From Calendula officinalis (Eukaryota > Streptophyta > Magnoliopsida > Asterales > Asteraceae), in assembly GCA_963853835.1 (NCBI GenBank), contig OY970829.1, forward strand, positions 34,188,020 to 34,252,019: a DNA stretch of 64,000 nt, read 5' to 3'. Below the pieces are notes generated by a model, which saw only the letters and a list, made by a program, of their open reading frames with translations, did no database searches and was not told where the DNA came from. Positions 35,167 through 46,556 of the stretch are shown one piece after another. Within the stretch, counting starts at the first letter, position 1; each line of letters begins with the position of its first letter. The position numbers and the translations under genes are program-made.

Positions 35167-35305
35167 TCTGAGTTTTGGGATCACCTCCCGTCTGAGTTTT
35201 TGGAATTATTCTCGTCTGAGTTTTTGGGATTATTCCCGTCTGAGTTTTTGGGATTATTCCAGTCTGAGTTTTGGGATCACTCCCGTCTGAGTTTTGGCTT
35301 ACGCC
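35167..35305 (+). repeat. 24-bp minisatellite in the 5' LTR
   Basis: Five copies of a 23-24 bp unit starting TCTGAGTTTT and ending CCCG or similar, plus a partial sixth. It produces an 82-codon repetitive frame on the minus strand that is not a gene. Confidence 0.88.
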
Positions 35306-35775
35306 TATCTGAGGTGTGAGGAGGGGCGAGGTTGATCTCTCGTCCCAAATCACACAAGCGCGCTATATAAATTAAAATCTGAGTAATAAAATCCGAGAAA
35401 TAAATCTGAGTAAATAATCGAGTAGTTTCTGAGTAGGAGTACACCGATGTGCCCTCATGTGTTGTATGTTACGATTGTTTGCATTTTGAGATATTCACTC
35501 AGCTTCTCCAGCTGACCCCTATTTTCCCCCACATTGTTTCAGGTACCAGCAGAGGAAAGGAGAAGGTGGACGGTTGACCGCTGTATCTTCCATTACCGAT
35601 GTGGACGGCATTTAATATTTTAAAAACACTTAATTTTAACTAATTCCGCATTAAATATATTTTTAAATGAAAATACTATTATTGGGATTTAATGATTCGA
35701 GTTATTGGGACCTTTTGATTATAATTTTGTATTTAAAAATTTTAAAAATTTTGTAAATTTTAGGGTGTTACAAGT

Positions 35776-35787
35776 TGGTATCAGAGC
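35776..35787 (+). other. Primer-binding site, initiator tRNA-Met
   Basis: TGGTATCAGAGC, complementary to the 3' end of plant initiator tRNA-Met, three bases after the 5' LTR. This is where minus-strand DNA synthesis would begin. Confidence 0.92.
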
Positions 35788-37410
35788 TCTGACTTGAGGG
35801 ATTTGGGTTCGCAAGGGGCGAATTCAAACTCAAGTTTGAGTATCGAGTTTTTCAAACGAGAAAAGAGTCAAATATTTTTCTGAGAAAAGTTTCCACATCG
35901 AACATACAGCATGTCACGTCGACCTCTCGCTTCCTACTGCCGGTAATATTTAAGAGTATTATTTAATTGAGATTTTGCTATATTCTGAGTATAGACGAGT
36001 AGCATATTCTGAGAATTTTCGGTTTATATCCTGAGAGAATTACTTGTGATTGTATGGCTAAACATATATGTATATAGATATACTATTATGAGATTCCATA
36101 ATTTTGTGAATAATTTAGAGCTTAATTTGAGCATAATTTCGATTTTTATTCTTAGAGTTCTATATTTATATATATGAAAAATATATACTGGAGAAATGTG
36201 AAATTATAAATACTAATGAGAAAATAATAAAAGTTTCAAGTTAGAGGAACATCTAATAGAGTTGAGATGAGATTTTATAATTCTGAGAAATTTTAACCAA
36301 AAGTGTAATAAATGAATACCAATTTGTAATGTAAAATTTATAAATTATCAAATGAGAATCATGCTTGAGTAATTAAGAAACGGAGAAGTTATTAATATTA
36401 ATCGAGGAGATATCGAACTAAATTTTTGAGAAATACGTTTAATGAGATAATAAAATGAGTATTGCATAATGAGAAGATATTGAATCAAGATTAAGCAGCC
36501 AAAAATATGGAATTTCAGTTTGTGTAAGAATCTATAGAATGTATTAAAGAGAATTATTAAATAGTGTTAAAAGAGAAGTGATTATATTAAACTTATTAAA
36601 TGAGAAATTAAAAATTCGTGAATACCATGAGTTGTAATAACCGAGAAAATTTCAGGTTGAAAAGTCAACAAATTAATATTTATTTAAGAATCATTAAATT
36701 GAAATAAAATGAGAAAACATTATGAGTAAGTGGTTTAAATAGTGGAGTGCAAGACGTCATGTGAATAACGAGTTCAGTGAGAGATTGTTAAGTTAACGTA
36801 GAGCTAATAAACGAGCTATATAAGCTTATTAGAATAATTAACCGAGAATGTTGAACTAGAAAATATTAAATGTCGCTCGAGACGGCAATAAATCGGATAA
36901 AATTTTGAGAAAGAGTAAATGTTATTCATGGGAAACGACAAATGAGATAACTAAGAGTAGAAGATAAAACGATATTCGTATTGTGAAAGTAACAAAGTGG
37001 AAATATTTCTATGAATCTGAGTTATCCGAGTATCGCGTATGAGACTAAATATACGCATGATTTCTGAGTAATGTTTATGAGGTTTTGAGTAACCACAGCT
37101 GAGTGCATATCTGTATTTATCAGATATTGAAAGTAAACTTTTCTTTCTTCTGAGTGTGATTTGTTTGTGGATTATTTTTATATGTGGAAAGTTGTGAACT
37201 TTGGGATTGACCCGTGACCAAACGAAGGTAGGTGTCGAAAGTAATAGAAGGGCCCCTATTATCGTACACACCGAACTTTTGGTTGGTTAGGGGGACATTT
37301 TGAAGGGAACGATGGACCTATGCTTGTTATTGTGAATTTCGTATGTGTATCCTAATTGTTTGTGTGACTACATACTTGCTTGTTTATTTTGGTAGACAAT
37401 ACTAGTTCCA

Positions 37411-37446
37411 AACTCGAGGACGAGTTTTTCTCCAAGTGGAGTTGAG
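37411..37446 (+). other. Internal hairpin plus purine-rich motif
   Basis: AACTCG-AGGA-CGAGTT hairpin (37411-37426) followed by TCCAAGTGGAGTTGAG, closely resembling the hairpin and purine-rich motif just before the 3' LTR. May be a second plus-strand primer or the old 3' end of a nested or rearranged element. Confidence 0.55.
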
Positions 37447-39681
37447 TAGGGGTAAAAAGGAAAATTGTCAAGAAATAATTATCATTAATTATTAATTATA
37501 AATAATATGAGCATGCCTATGCAGAGAGATTTTGTTGGTATGAATTTAAAGTGCGAAATCTAGATACATATAATTGATCAAATAAATTATAAGAGTAACT
37601 ATCAAATCAAGTAGTTGAGAATAATTAAATTTATTCTATGGGTAATTATAGAGTTTACAACAAAATGATAGATCGGGTTTACTGGAGAAATTAACAAATC
37701 AAGTTAATTGGGTTGAATGAATATCGTGCAAAAGGGAAGTAGTAATACTACAATTATATACAAAATAAGACAGTATACTTATTCTTGGGTGGTTATAAAT
37801 GTGATAATGAGGAATCATTAAATTAAAGTGATGAGAACTTATTAATGAGTCGAATATGAGAAAACTGCTACAATGAAATTTTGGAGGAAAATGAGTTAAA
37901 ATGAGATCGGTAATTTGTTGGTAACGAGTTATTATTAAAACGAGCTAAATGATAAAATTTTATTTTGATTAATTATGGAGTAATTTTGAGTTATAAGAAA
38001 TTTACAAATCGAGTTACATAAGCAAATTAATAAAATGAGTCAAAAGAGAAAAGTATTAAATTAACGGGAAGTTTTATTCAAATTTTTGAAGTATTATAAA
38101 GTGTTATGAGTTTTGAGGTATTATAAAATTATATGAGAAAACTCTATTTATGAATAATTATTAAACTTGAGATGAGAACAACTATTCAATAAATTTATAT
38201 TGAACCTAGGAGAAATTTCGAAAAGACGAGAATGTACTGAATTGATGAACCATGAGTAAACCGTACGATTTAGAATATAGTGTAACTGCGAATTGAGTAA
38301 ATGAGAACTAAAGAATTAATTCGTAATTTGAGTAACGAGAAATCATTATAAATAAGAGTATGAAATTTAATTGGAATTTTAGTGGGTAACATGAAATTAA
38401 TGAGTAAATATGGTCAAAATAATTAGGAGACATTTTAAATTGTGTAAAATCAGTGAAACAGTCTATTATAGGATCGTTAAACTAGATGAATGAGAAAACA
38501 TCTATTAAAATATTATTGAGAAACCACTAAATGTGGTAGAATGAGAACCTATTAAAGAGAATTAAATGTCAAGATCGTTAATTCGAGCTAATTAGAGGGT
38601 TAACCAAATTAGTAATATGCAAACCTAATAGAGTGAAGTAACGATAAGTGGTTAAAGAAGAGTTATTCTGTGAACCAATAACGCGGTCGAAAGGGAATTT
38701 ATCAGTCCAAGTATTTTAAGGTAGTAAATTGGAACACACGAGTAGTCATAAGAATGAGTAAAAATGTGATTTATATCTAATGCTATTGCTAGTAAATATT
38801 ATTACTCTATGAGTTTATCTGAGTTAGATTTCTGGTTTTGCTTCTGAGTTAAGATTTCTGAGTTTGCTCTCGAGTTATATGTCCGAGTTTATTTCTGAGA
38901 CAGATTTTCGGGTTATACTTCTGAGATATGTTTTAAGTTCATTTATGAGTTAGACTTCGGAGCTATATTACTAGATCATGTTTCTGAGTTATGTACTTGA
39001 GTATATAAGAATTCAGTGTCATATGTATATTCCTTGTGAGTAATTTGCATGTTTTTATATTTGTTGATAGCGGTGTAAACCACTATATATATTTTCACCC
39101 TAAGTAAACTATTGTCCCGTAGAGTAGAGGACCTCTGATCTATTTCGATAGAGCTGTGCGATAAGTTTTCCCATAAGACTTATTGTTGTCACCATAAGAG
39201 AGTCGAGTGTGAACTCGAGAATTGGCTGGATGACCGAGTACCACGCCGAGATCTTCTGCCGCCATAAACCAAACCGTAACAAATCTCCAAGTGGAGTTGA
39301 ATCGGAGATTCAATACTACGTTAACCGTTGGGTGCAACAACTGTGTTCGACCACGAGAGCAAGAAGACGCCTTCAGCAGGAGTATCGTGAGTCATTTTGT
39401 ATTTCTACCGTTATCCTTTTCTTTTTGAGATAAATCGAGATCCTTAGAGAGCACTGCAGTATTCTATTCTTTTAGTTTTATCATTTTGCGCCACTAAAGA
39501 CTGAAGATTTATATGAACAGTTGCCAGAGCTGGAGATTAATTCGATTGAGTGTGTCACCCTGACAAGTGACTTGTATTCATAACTTACCGTTTTGTTCCC
39601 TTTCTTTTATTGCGGGTGTGTGCCGTTGACAAGTCTGAGTCTGAAACGCGAGACTTCTACCCTGAGCTTTTTCCGAGCGAT

Positions 39682-39719
39682 GACTTCGGGGACGAAGTCT
39701 ATTTCAAGTGGAGTTGAGT
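39682..39719 (+). other. 3' hairpin and polypurine-like tract
   Basis: GACTTC...GAAGTC inverted repeat (39682-39699) followed by AAGTGGAGTTGAGT directly before the 3' LTR. Position and purine richness fit the plus-strand primer, although three T residues interrupt it. Confidence 0.65.
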
Positions 39720-42659
39720 TGTAACGCCCCAAAATTTGTATTAATTAAATAAGATTATTTTTTAATCACATTTTTTATTATTTATAATTTATATTATTCA
39801 GGCGACCTGTAATTAGACGGTCCGTTTTAGTAGACGTTTTTAGTTATTTTGGACCGCTTAATTAATAGTATGAGTTGGGTTATATTCTTTCGAGTTAGGC
39901 CGGCCGAAGGCCAAGGCCCAAAAACCCGATAATAAGCTAGGAAGGGCCGAGTATTATTTTTCCCTTGATCCAATTTTTCGGTAGTTGGACTCAAATGAAC
40001 AAAGCAGCTTTATAAAATTCCCTTGGTCCAATCGGAAGAGGCCTAGGGCCCATGTGCGAATTCTATGTGTACGTAATATGCTTTTCCAATAATCCCTTGT
40101 GCGCTCCAAAGACCTATCAGCCGTTTTCTTGGAACACCATTCTCTCTCGCTTCTTGGTGATCTCAGAGCTCGCTACATCCGTCCTTCTTCTTCATCGAGT
40201 AGCAAGAACACAGTAGGTGGAGATTGAATCCCTACGGAATTGTTTAATCGGTAAGAGTTAATTCCCGCTTCATACTCCAATCCTTTTTTCATTTGAGGTC
40301 AAGATGCTGATCATTTGTGTTCCTGCTTCTCGGGTTTAATTTTTTTAGCAGCAAGTTGCGAGTGTCGAACCAGGGACGACCATCTAGTAGTCAGATATCG
40401 GAATTCTGCTCGGTAGGATTAGATCGGTATTTCTGTTTTCTTTTTAATATGAAATTGATCGAGTTTTAATCTGTGTTACATGTTGGGGGCGGCATGGATT
40501 TTAGCAGCAAAGGAGCACGAGTCTTTGAGGTATACTTTTCGGTGAGAAATTCTGGTTCCTTATGTCATTGTTCGTGTAATTTGAATTTCGTTTGTTGTCT
40601 GATATGTTCGGGTCCGTTTTTACCCCGCTTCGAGTCAGAATCTGGACCCCATGTCTTCTGGACTTTTGTAGCTCGTTGTTATACCTTTCTGTGGCCGCCG
40701 ACCGCTCGTTAATCGAGTTAACGGTTTGTGAGATACGACCCTTTTCGTAACTGACTGCAGTGCTGAAATACTGCACGAAATTGCCTGTTGCAGGCCTGTT
40801 TCGGGACCCTTCGGGGCAGAACCGGGCCGAACTTTCTATAGACGGTTTATAGTGTCTTATGTATACTATCTGCTGCGAAAATCTAGTGTCATTCGGTGTA
40901 CCGAGTTGAAAGTTACGGTCGTCCGATCTTGCTTCAAATTATGTTTTGAATTATGTTGATATTCGGGTTTTAGAAATACTAGTCTTACCAAATTATGAGT
41001 CTTTATTTTCGTGGGATTATAGGGCTGTGTTTCGGGTTTAAGGGCTGCATTTGTAAGTATCGGGTTGGGTCAAAACCATCTTGATTATAGCTAGACGTTT
41101 TGTTAACCGAGAAACGGAAACCGAACCTTAGGGTTCTTGGTTTCCTAAAACCAAATAGATTTCTTAAATAAAAGACTAGATTAATGGTAAACATGTTTCT
41201 GAGACTAAATGTGAATTTCGGGAATGTCGGGTGTCTCGGTAATAAATGGATTGATGTCGGGATTGCAAAAACGAGTTTTAAAAGTTATAAATTTTGGCAG
41301 AATCTGCCTCATATTCACAGCTGTTTTTGATCTGGTTAAACTAATCTTTTCGGTTTTTGGCCCGTGGTGAGACCTTGGTTTTTGAGTTAGCTTTCCAACG
41401 CCGCAAACCTCTCGTCAATCCGAATTACGGTTTAAAAGTTATAGTCGATTTAGTATGCTGCTGTTAGGAAACTGACCTGTGCAGTATGTCTGTCTTGCAT
41501 CACTGTTTTGAGACACTTAGAGTCTGTTTTGGCCAGTGACCGTCTCACAGTAAATTGTAGTTCTGATTGTCTTCTAACCATGGTAACAAGATGGGGAAAA
41601 ATCTAATAAACCGTTTAGGAGTTATGGCAGTTTCCGTGAGACTGACGGGGGCTGCCAGTTTTCGGAAATAAGTCCTCGGGTAGGATTTTAATTCCGGGTT
41701 TCACTTTTTGGTTTTTAGGACCGTCTAGGAGATAACGTGCTGTCCTTCTGATTGTCGAGAACCCTTTGGAGCTTACGTTTCTCGAGGTGAGTATTCTCAC
41801 CGTGTATTCAGTTTTAACGTTATACATGCATGACTTACGTGTTACATTTCTTGCACCATAATTGTTATCTGAGTTTGATCTGTTATCTGAGTTTGATCTG
41901 TTATCTGAGTATCTGAGCAGCTGTTTACTTATTCATGATCTGAGACATTGTGCCTGGGTAACTGAGCTCGGCACAGAGTCATTCTGTGCTATTACATGCT
42001 AGGGCAATCTGAGATAATTATGTTAAACAAATAATAAAACATAATAACACACATCTGAGTTTTGGGATCACCTCCCGTCTGAGTTTTTGGAATTATTCCC
42101 GTCTGAGTTTTTGGGATTATTCCCGTCTGAGTTTTTGGGATTATTCCAGTCTGAGTTTTGGGATCACTCCCGTCTGAGTTTTAGCTTACGCCTATCTGAG
42201 GTGTGAGGAGGGGCGAGGTTGATCTCTCGTCCCAAATCACACAAGCGCGCTATATAAATTAAAATCTGAGTAATAAAATCCGAGAAATAAATCTGAGTAA
42301 ATAATCGAGTAGTTTCTGAGTAGGAGTACACCGATGTGCCCTCATGTGTTGTATGTTACGATTGTTTGCATTTTGAGATATTCACTCAGCTTCTCCAGCT
42401 GACCCCTATTTTCCCCCACATTGTTTCAGGTACCAGCAGAGGAAAGGAGAAGGTGGACGGTTGACCGCTGTATCTTCCATTACCGATGTGGACGGCATTT
42501 AATTTTTTAAAAACACTTAATTTTAACTAATTCCGCATTAAATATATTTTTAAATGAAAATACTATTATTGGGATTTAATGATTCGAGTTATTGGGACCT
42601 TTTGATTATAATTTTGTATTTAAAAATTTTAAAAATTTTGTAAATTTTAGGGTGTTACA
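39720..42659 (+). repeat. 3' LTR
   Basis: 2940 bp, partner of the 5' LTR. Offset between the LTRs is a constant 6887 bp, so no indel separates them. Carries the same TATA (40011), 18-bp repeats (from 41865) and 24-bp repeats (42054-42192). Would supply the polyadenylation signal of the element; none was recognised with confidence. Confidence 0.95.
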
Positions 42660-42664
42660 CCCAC
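42660..42664. other. Target-site duplication, right copy (CCCAC)
   Basis: CCCAC directly after the terminal TGTTACA, then GTCCCC of the interrupted spacer; perfect match to the left copy. Confidence 0.93.
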
Positions 42665-42768
42665 GTCCCCACGCCCTCCCCCGCACGCCCGTCCCCTTGT
42701 TCACGCACCACCCACGGTCGCACCCGTGACCACCCCGGGACGCAGGGGAAAAAAACGAAACAAAAAGA

Positions 42769-42887
42769 GGCGTGCAACACGAGGACTTCCCAGGGGGTAA
42801 CCCATCCTAGTACTACTCTCGCCCAAGCACGCTTAACTGCGGAGTTCTGATGGGATCCGGTGCATTAGTGCTGGTATGATCGGACCC
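42769..42887 (-). rRNA. 5S ribosomal RNA, copy 96
   Basis: C117G, G89U, G5C, the type expected next to a copy such as 95. First copy right of the element; the insertion splits the spacer beyond its terminator, about 109 bp from its RNA 3' end. Confidence 0.94.
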
Positions 42888-43120
42888 GAAATATGTCCCG
42901 CTCTATATTATCTTATACACCAACAGTGTTGCATGCTAGGAAGGCTAAACATGTGCTAAGGAGCCAAACGGCCCAACCGTGCGCCACCCGCCGTCTCCTA
43001 GCCCCGGCAGGCCCACGTCCCCACGCCCTCCCCCGCACGCCCGTCCCCTTGTTCACGCATCACCCACGGTCGCAACCGTGACCACCCCGGGACGCAGGGG
43101 AAAAAAACGAAACAAAAAGA

Positions 43121-43239
43121 GGGGTGCAACACGAGGACTTCCCAGGGGGTCACCCATCCTAGTACTACTCTCACCCAAGCACGCTTAACTGCGGAGTTCT
43201 GATGTGATCCGGTGCATTAGTGCTGGTATGATCGCACCA
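43121..43239 (-). rRNA. 5S ribosomal RNA, copy 97
   Basis: C67U, C35A, G1U. Confidence 0.93.
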
Positions 43240-43471
43240 GAAACATGTCCCGCTCTTTATTATCTTATAGACCAACAGTGTTGCATGCTAGGAAGGCTAA
43301 ACATGTGCTAAGGAGCCAAACGGCCCAACCGTGCGCCACCCGCTGTCTCCTAGCCCCGGCAGGCCCACGTTCCCACGCCCTCCCCCGCACGCCCGTCCCT
43401 TGTTCACGCACCACCCACGGTCGCAACCGTGACCACCCCGGGACGCAGGGGAAAAAAACGAAACAAAAAGA

Positions 43472-43549
43472 GGGGTGCAACACGACGACTTCCCAGGGGG
43501 TCACCCATCTGATGGGATCCGGTGCATTAGTGCTGGTATGATCGGACCC
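43472..43549 (-). pseudogene. 5S rRNA pseudogene, 78-nt class, copy 98
   Basis: Same deletion; G5C. Confidence 0.92.
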
Positions 43550-43781
43550 GAAATATGTCCCGCTCTTTATTATCTTATACACCAACAGTGTTGCATGCTA
43601 GGAAGGCTAAACATGTGCTAAGGAGCCAAACGGCCCAACCGTGCGCCACCCGCCGTCTCCTAGCCCCGGCAGGCCCACGTCCCCACGCCCTCCCCCGCAC
43701 GCCCGTCCCCTTGTTCACGCACCACCCACGGTCGCAACCGTGACCACCCCGGGACGCAGGGGAAAAAACGAAATAAAAAGA

Positions 43782-43900
43782 GGGGTGCAACACGAGGACT
43801 TCCCAGGAGGTCACCCATCCTAGTACTACTCTCGCCCAAGCACGCTTAACTGCGGAGTTCTGATGGGATCCGGTGCATTAGTGCTGGTATGATCGCACCC
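43782..43900 (-). rRNA. 5S ribosomal RNA, copy 99
   Basis: C93U. Confidence 0.95.
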
Positions 43901-44082
43901 GAAATATATCCCGCTCTTTATTATCTTATACACCAACAGTGTTGCATGCTAGGAAGGCTAAACATGTGCTAAGGAGCCAAACGACCCAACCGTGCGCCAC
44001 CCGTCGTCTCCTTGTTCACGCACCACCCACGGTCGCAACCGTGACCATCCCGGGACGCAGGGGAAAAAACGAAACAAAAAGA

Positions 44083-44201
44083 GGGGTGCAACACGAGGAC
44101 TTCCAAGGGGGTCACCCATCCTAGTACTACTCTCGCCCAAGCACGCTTAACTGCGGAGTTCTGATGGGATCCGGTGCATTAGTGCTGGTATGATCGCACC
44201 G
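44083..44201 (-). rRNA. 5S ribosomal RNA, copy 100
   Basis: G97U, G1C; 3' spacer has the 50-bp deletion. Confidence 0.95.
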
Positions 44202-44383
44202 GAAATATGTCCCGCTCTTTATTATCTTATACACCAACAGTGTTGCATGCTAGGAAGGCTAAACATGTGCTAAGGAGCCAAACGGCCCAACCGTGCGCCA
44301 CCCGCCGTCTCCTTGTTCACGCACCACCCACGGTCGCAACCGTGACCACCCCGGGACGCAGGGGAAAAAACGAAACAAAAAGA

Positions 44384-44502
44384 GGGGTGCAACACGAGGA
44401 CTTCCAAGGGGGTCACCCATCCTAGTACTACTCTCGCCCAAGCACGCTTAACTGCGAAGTTCTGATGGGATCCGGTGCATTAGTGCTGGTATGATCGCAC
44501 CG
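44384..44502 (-). rRNA. 5S ribosomal RNA, copy 101
   Basis: G97U, C46U, G1C; same 50-bp spacer deletion, i.e. a tandem duplicate of copy 100's unit (301 bp). Confidence 0.94.
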
Positions 44503-44734
44503 GAAATATGTCCCGCTCTTTATTATCTTATACACCAACAGTGTTGCATGCTAGGAAGGCTAAACATGTGCTAAGGAGCCAAACGGCCCAACCGTGCGCC
44601 ACCCGCCGTCTCCGAGCCCCGGCAGGCCCACGTTCCCACGCCCTCCCCCGCACACCCGTCCCCTTGTTCACGCACCACCCACGGTCGCAACCGTGACCAC
44701 CCCGGGACGCAGGGGAAAAAACGAAACAAAAAGA

Positions 44735-44853
44735 GGGGTGCAACACGAGGACTTCCCAGGGGGTCACCCATCCTAGAACTACTCTCGCCCAAGCACGCTT
44801 AACTACGGAGTTCTGATGGGATCCGGTGCATTAGTGCTGGTATGATCGCACCC
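44735..44853 (-). rRNA. 5S ribosomal RNA, copy 102
   Basis: A77U, C49U. Confidence 0.94.
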
Positions 44854-45086
44854 GAAATATGTCCCGCTCTTTATTATATTATACACCAACAGTGTTGCAT
44901 GCTAGGAAGGCTAAACATGTGCTAAGGGGCCAAACGGCCCAACCGTGCGCCACCCCCCGTCTCCTAGCCCCGGCAGGCCCACGTCGCTACGCCCTCCCCC
45001 GCACGCTCGTCCCCTTGTTCACGCACCACCCACGGTCGCAACCGTGACCACCCCGGGACGCAGGGAAAAAAAGCGAAACAAAAAGA

Positions 45087-45205
45087 GGGGTGCAACACGA
45101 GGACTTCCAAGGGGGTCACCCATCCTAGTACTACTCTCGTCCAAGCACGCTTAACTGCGGAGTTCTGATGGGATCCGATGCATTAGTGCTGGTATGATCG
45201 CACCC
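45087..45205 (-). rRNA. 5S ribosomal RNA, copy 103
   Basis: G97U, G66A, C28U. Confidence 0.94.
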
Positions 45206-45423
45206 GAAATATGTCCCGCTCTTTATTATCTTATACACCAACAGTGTTGCATGCTAGGAAGGCTAAACATGTGCTAAGGAGCCAAACGGCCCAACCGTGC
45301 GCCACCCGCCGTCTCCTAGCCCCGGCAGGCTCATGTTCCCACGCCCGTCTCCTTGTTCACGCACCACCCACGGTCGCAACCGTGACCACCCCGGGACGCA
45401 GGGGAAAAAACGAAACAAAAAGA

Positions 45424-45541
45424 GGGGTGCAACACGAGGACTTCCCGGGGGTCACCCATCCTAGTACTACTCTCGCCCAAGCACGCTTAACTGCGGAGTT
45501 CTGATGGGATCCGGTGCATTAGTGCTGGTATGATCGCACCG
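45424..45541 (-). rRNA. 5S ribosomal RNA, copy 104 (118 nt)
   Basis: U96 deleted, G1C. Confidence 0.93.
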
Positions 45542-45775
45542 GAAATATGTCCCGCTCTTTATTATCTTATACACCAACAGTGTTGCATGCTAGGAAGGCT
45601 AAACATGTGCTAAGGAGCCAAACGGCCCAACCGTGCGCCACCCGCCGTCTCCGAGCCCCGGCAGGCCCACGTTCCCAGGCCCTCCCCCGCACACCCGTAC
45701 CCTTGTTCACGCACCACCCACGGTCACAACCGTGACCACCCCGGGACGCAGGGGGAAAAAAACGAAACAAAAAGA

Positions 45776-45853
45776 GGGGTGCAACACGACGACTTCCCAG
45801 GGGGTCACCCATCTGATGGGATCCGGTGCATTAGTGCTGGTATGATCGGACCC
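45776..45853 (-). pseudogene. 5S rRNA pseudogene, 78-nt class, copy 105
   Basis: Same deletion; G5C. Spacer is of the GTCACAACCG type (hairpin mismatch), normally seen with copies 21 and 45, so the deletion has moved onto another spacer background. Confidence 0.92.
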
Positions 45854-46085
45854 GAAATATGTCCCGCTCTTTATTATCTTATACACCAACAGTGTTGCAT
45901 GCTAGGAAGGCTAAACATGTGCTAAGGAGCCAAACGGCCCAACCGTGCGCCACCCGCCGTCTCCTAGCCCCGGCAGGCCCACGTCCCCACGCCCTCCCCC
46001 GCACGCCCGTCCCCTTGTTCACGCACCACCCACGGTCGCAACCGTGACCACACCGGGACGCAGGGGAAAAAACGAAACAAAAAGA

Positions 46086-46204
46086 GGGGTGCAACACGAG
46101 GACTTCCCAGGGGGTCACCCATCCTAGTACTACTCTCGCCCAAGCACGCTTAACTGCGGAGTTCTGATGGGATCCGGTGCATTAGTGCTGGTATGATCGC
46201 ACCC
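46086..46204 (-). rRNA. 5S ribosomal RNA, copy 106
   Basis: Exact consensus. Confidence 0.96.
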
Positions 46205-46437
46205 GAAATATGACCCGCTCTTTATTATCTTATACACCAACAGTGTTGCATGCTAGGAAGGCTAAACATGTGCTAAGGAGCCAAACGGCCCAACCGTGCG
46301 CCACCCGCCGTCTCCTAGCCCCGGCAGGCCCACGTCCCCACGCCCTCCCCCGCACGCCCGTCCCCTTGTTCACGCACCGCCCACGGTCGTAACCGTGACC
46401 ACCCCGGGACGCAGGGGAAAAAAACGAAACAAAAAGA

Positions 46438-46556
46438 GGGGTGCAACACGAGGACTTCCCAGGGGGTCACCCATCCTAGTACTACTCTCGCCCAAGCACG
46501 CTTAACTGCGGAGTCCTGATGGGATCCGGTGCATTAGTGCTGGTATGATCGCACCC
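46438..46556 (-). rRNA. 5S ribosomal RNA, copy 107
   Basis: A42G. Confidence 0.95.

Larger units (their letters stand above)
33364..35542 (+). other. Possible leader intron within the LTR
   Basis: A consensus donor (CG then GTAAGAG at 33364) follows the predicted leader, and a pyrimidine-rich acceptor ending TTTCAG lies at 35537-35542, before GTACCAGCAGAGG. Removing this would bring the promoter-proximal leader close to the primer-binding site. Only splice-site motifs support it. Confidence 0.25.
32833..35772 (+). repeat. 5' LTR
   Basis: Direct repeat of 39720-42659, same length, about 15 substitutions and no indels by eye. Contains a CCAAT/TATA pair near its start, two short minisatellites near its end and a second TATA-like CTATATAAAT at about 35363-35372. 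No coding region: the frames of 63-91 codons found here are random and duplicated in the other LTR. Confidence 0.95.
35773..39719 (+). other. Non-coding interior of the LTR element
   Basis: Strongly AT-rich sequence with recurring TGAGAA, AATGAG and CTGAGTT words. No frame exceeds 106 codons and none shows retroelement motifs. A tiny 11-codon frame starts at 35911 (MSRRPLASYCR) where gag would be expected; it may be a gag relic but is too short to judge. Segment 38790-39000 contains degenerate repeats around TTCTGAGTTAT. Segment 39060-39440 is less AT-rich and has a TATATATATT run, but nothing recognisable. Confidence 0.85.
32833..42659 (+). mobile_element. LARD-like non-autonomous LTR retrotransposon nested in a 5S spacer
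   Basis: A 9827-bp element with two 2940-bp direct LTRs (TG...CA ends, TGTAACG...GTGTTACA), a 5-bp CCCAC target duplication, a primer-binding site matching the 3' end of initiator tRNA-Met, and a purine-rich 3' end. The 3947-bp interior is AT-rich, full of stops in all frames and shows no gag, protease, reverse transcriptase, RNase H or integrase motif; the longest open frame is 106 codons. Long LTRs with a non-coding interior are the definition of LARD elements, mobilised by enzymes of an autonomous relative. End sequences and the hairpin before the 3' LTR resemble plant Ty3/gypsy chromovirus elements; that assignment is inference. Orientation is set by the primer-binding site. Confidence 0.93.

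Noticed and set aside
35105..35353. 82-codon minus-strand frame with KTQTGIIP repeats
   Set aside because: It is the translation of the 24-bp LTR minisatellite; no start context or homology supports a gene.
35911..35946. Short frame MSRRPLASYCR after the primer-binding site as the start of gag
   Set aside because: It stops after 11 codons and nothing gag-like follows in any frame; mentioned only as a possible relic.
36951..37271. 106-codon minus-strand frame inside the retrotransposon
   Set aside because: Opposite to the element, no recognisable domain, and length compatible with chance in AT-rich DNA.
39209..39433. 74-codon plus-strand frame near the 3' end of the element interior
   Set aside because: Considered as a pol or chromodomain remnant, but no integrase, RNase H or chromodomain motif can be seen.
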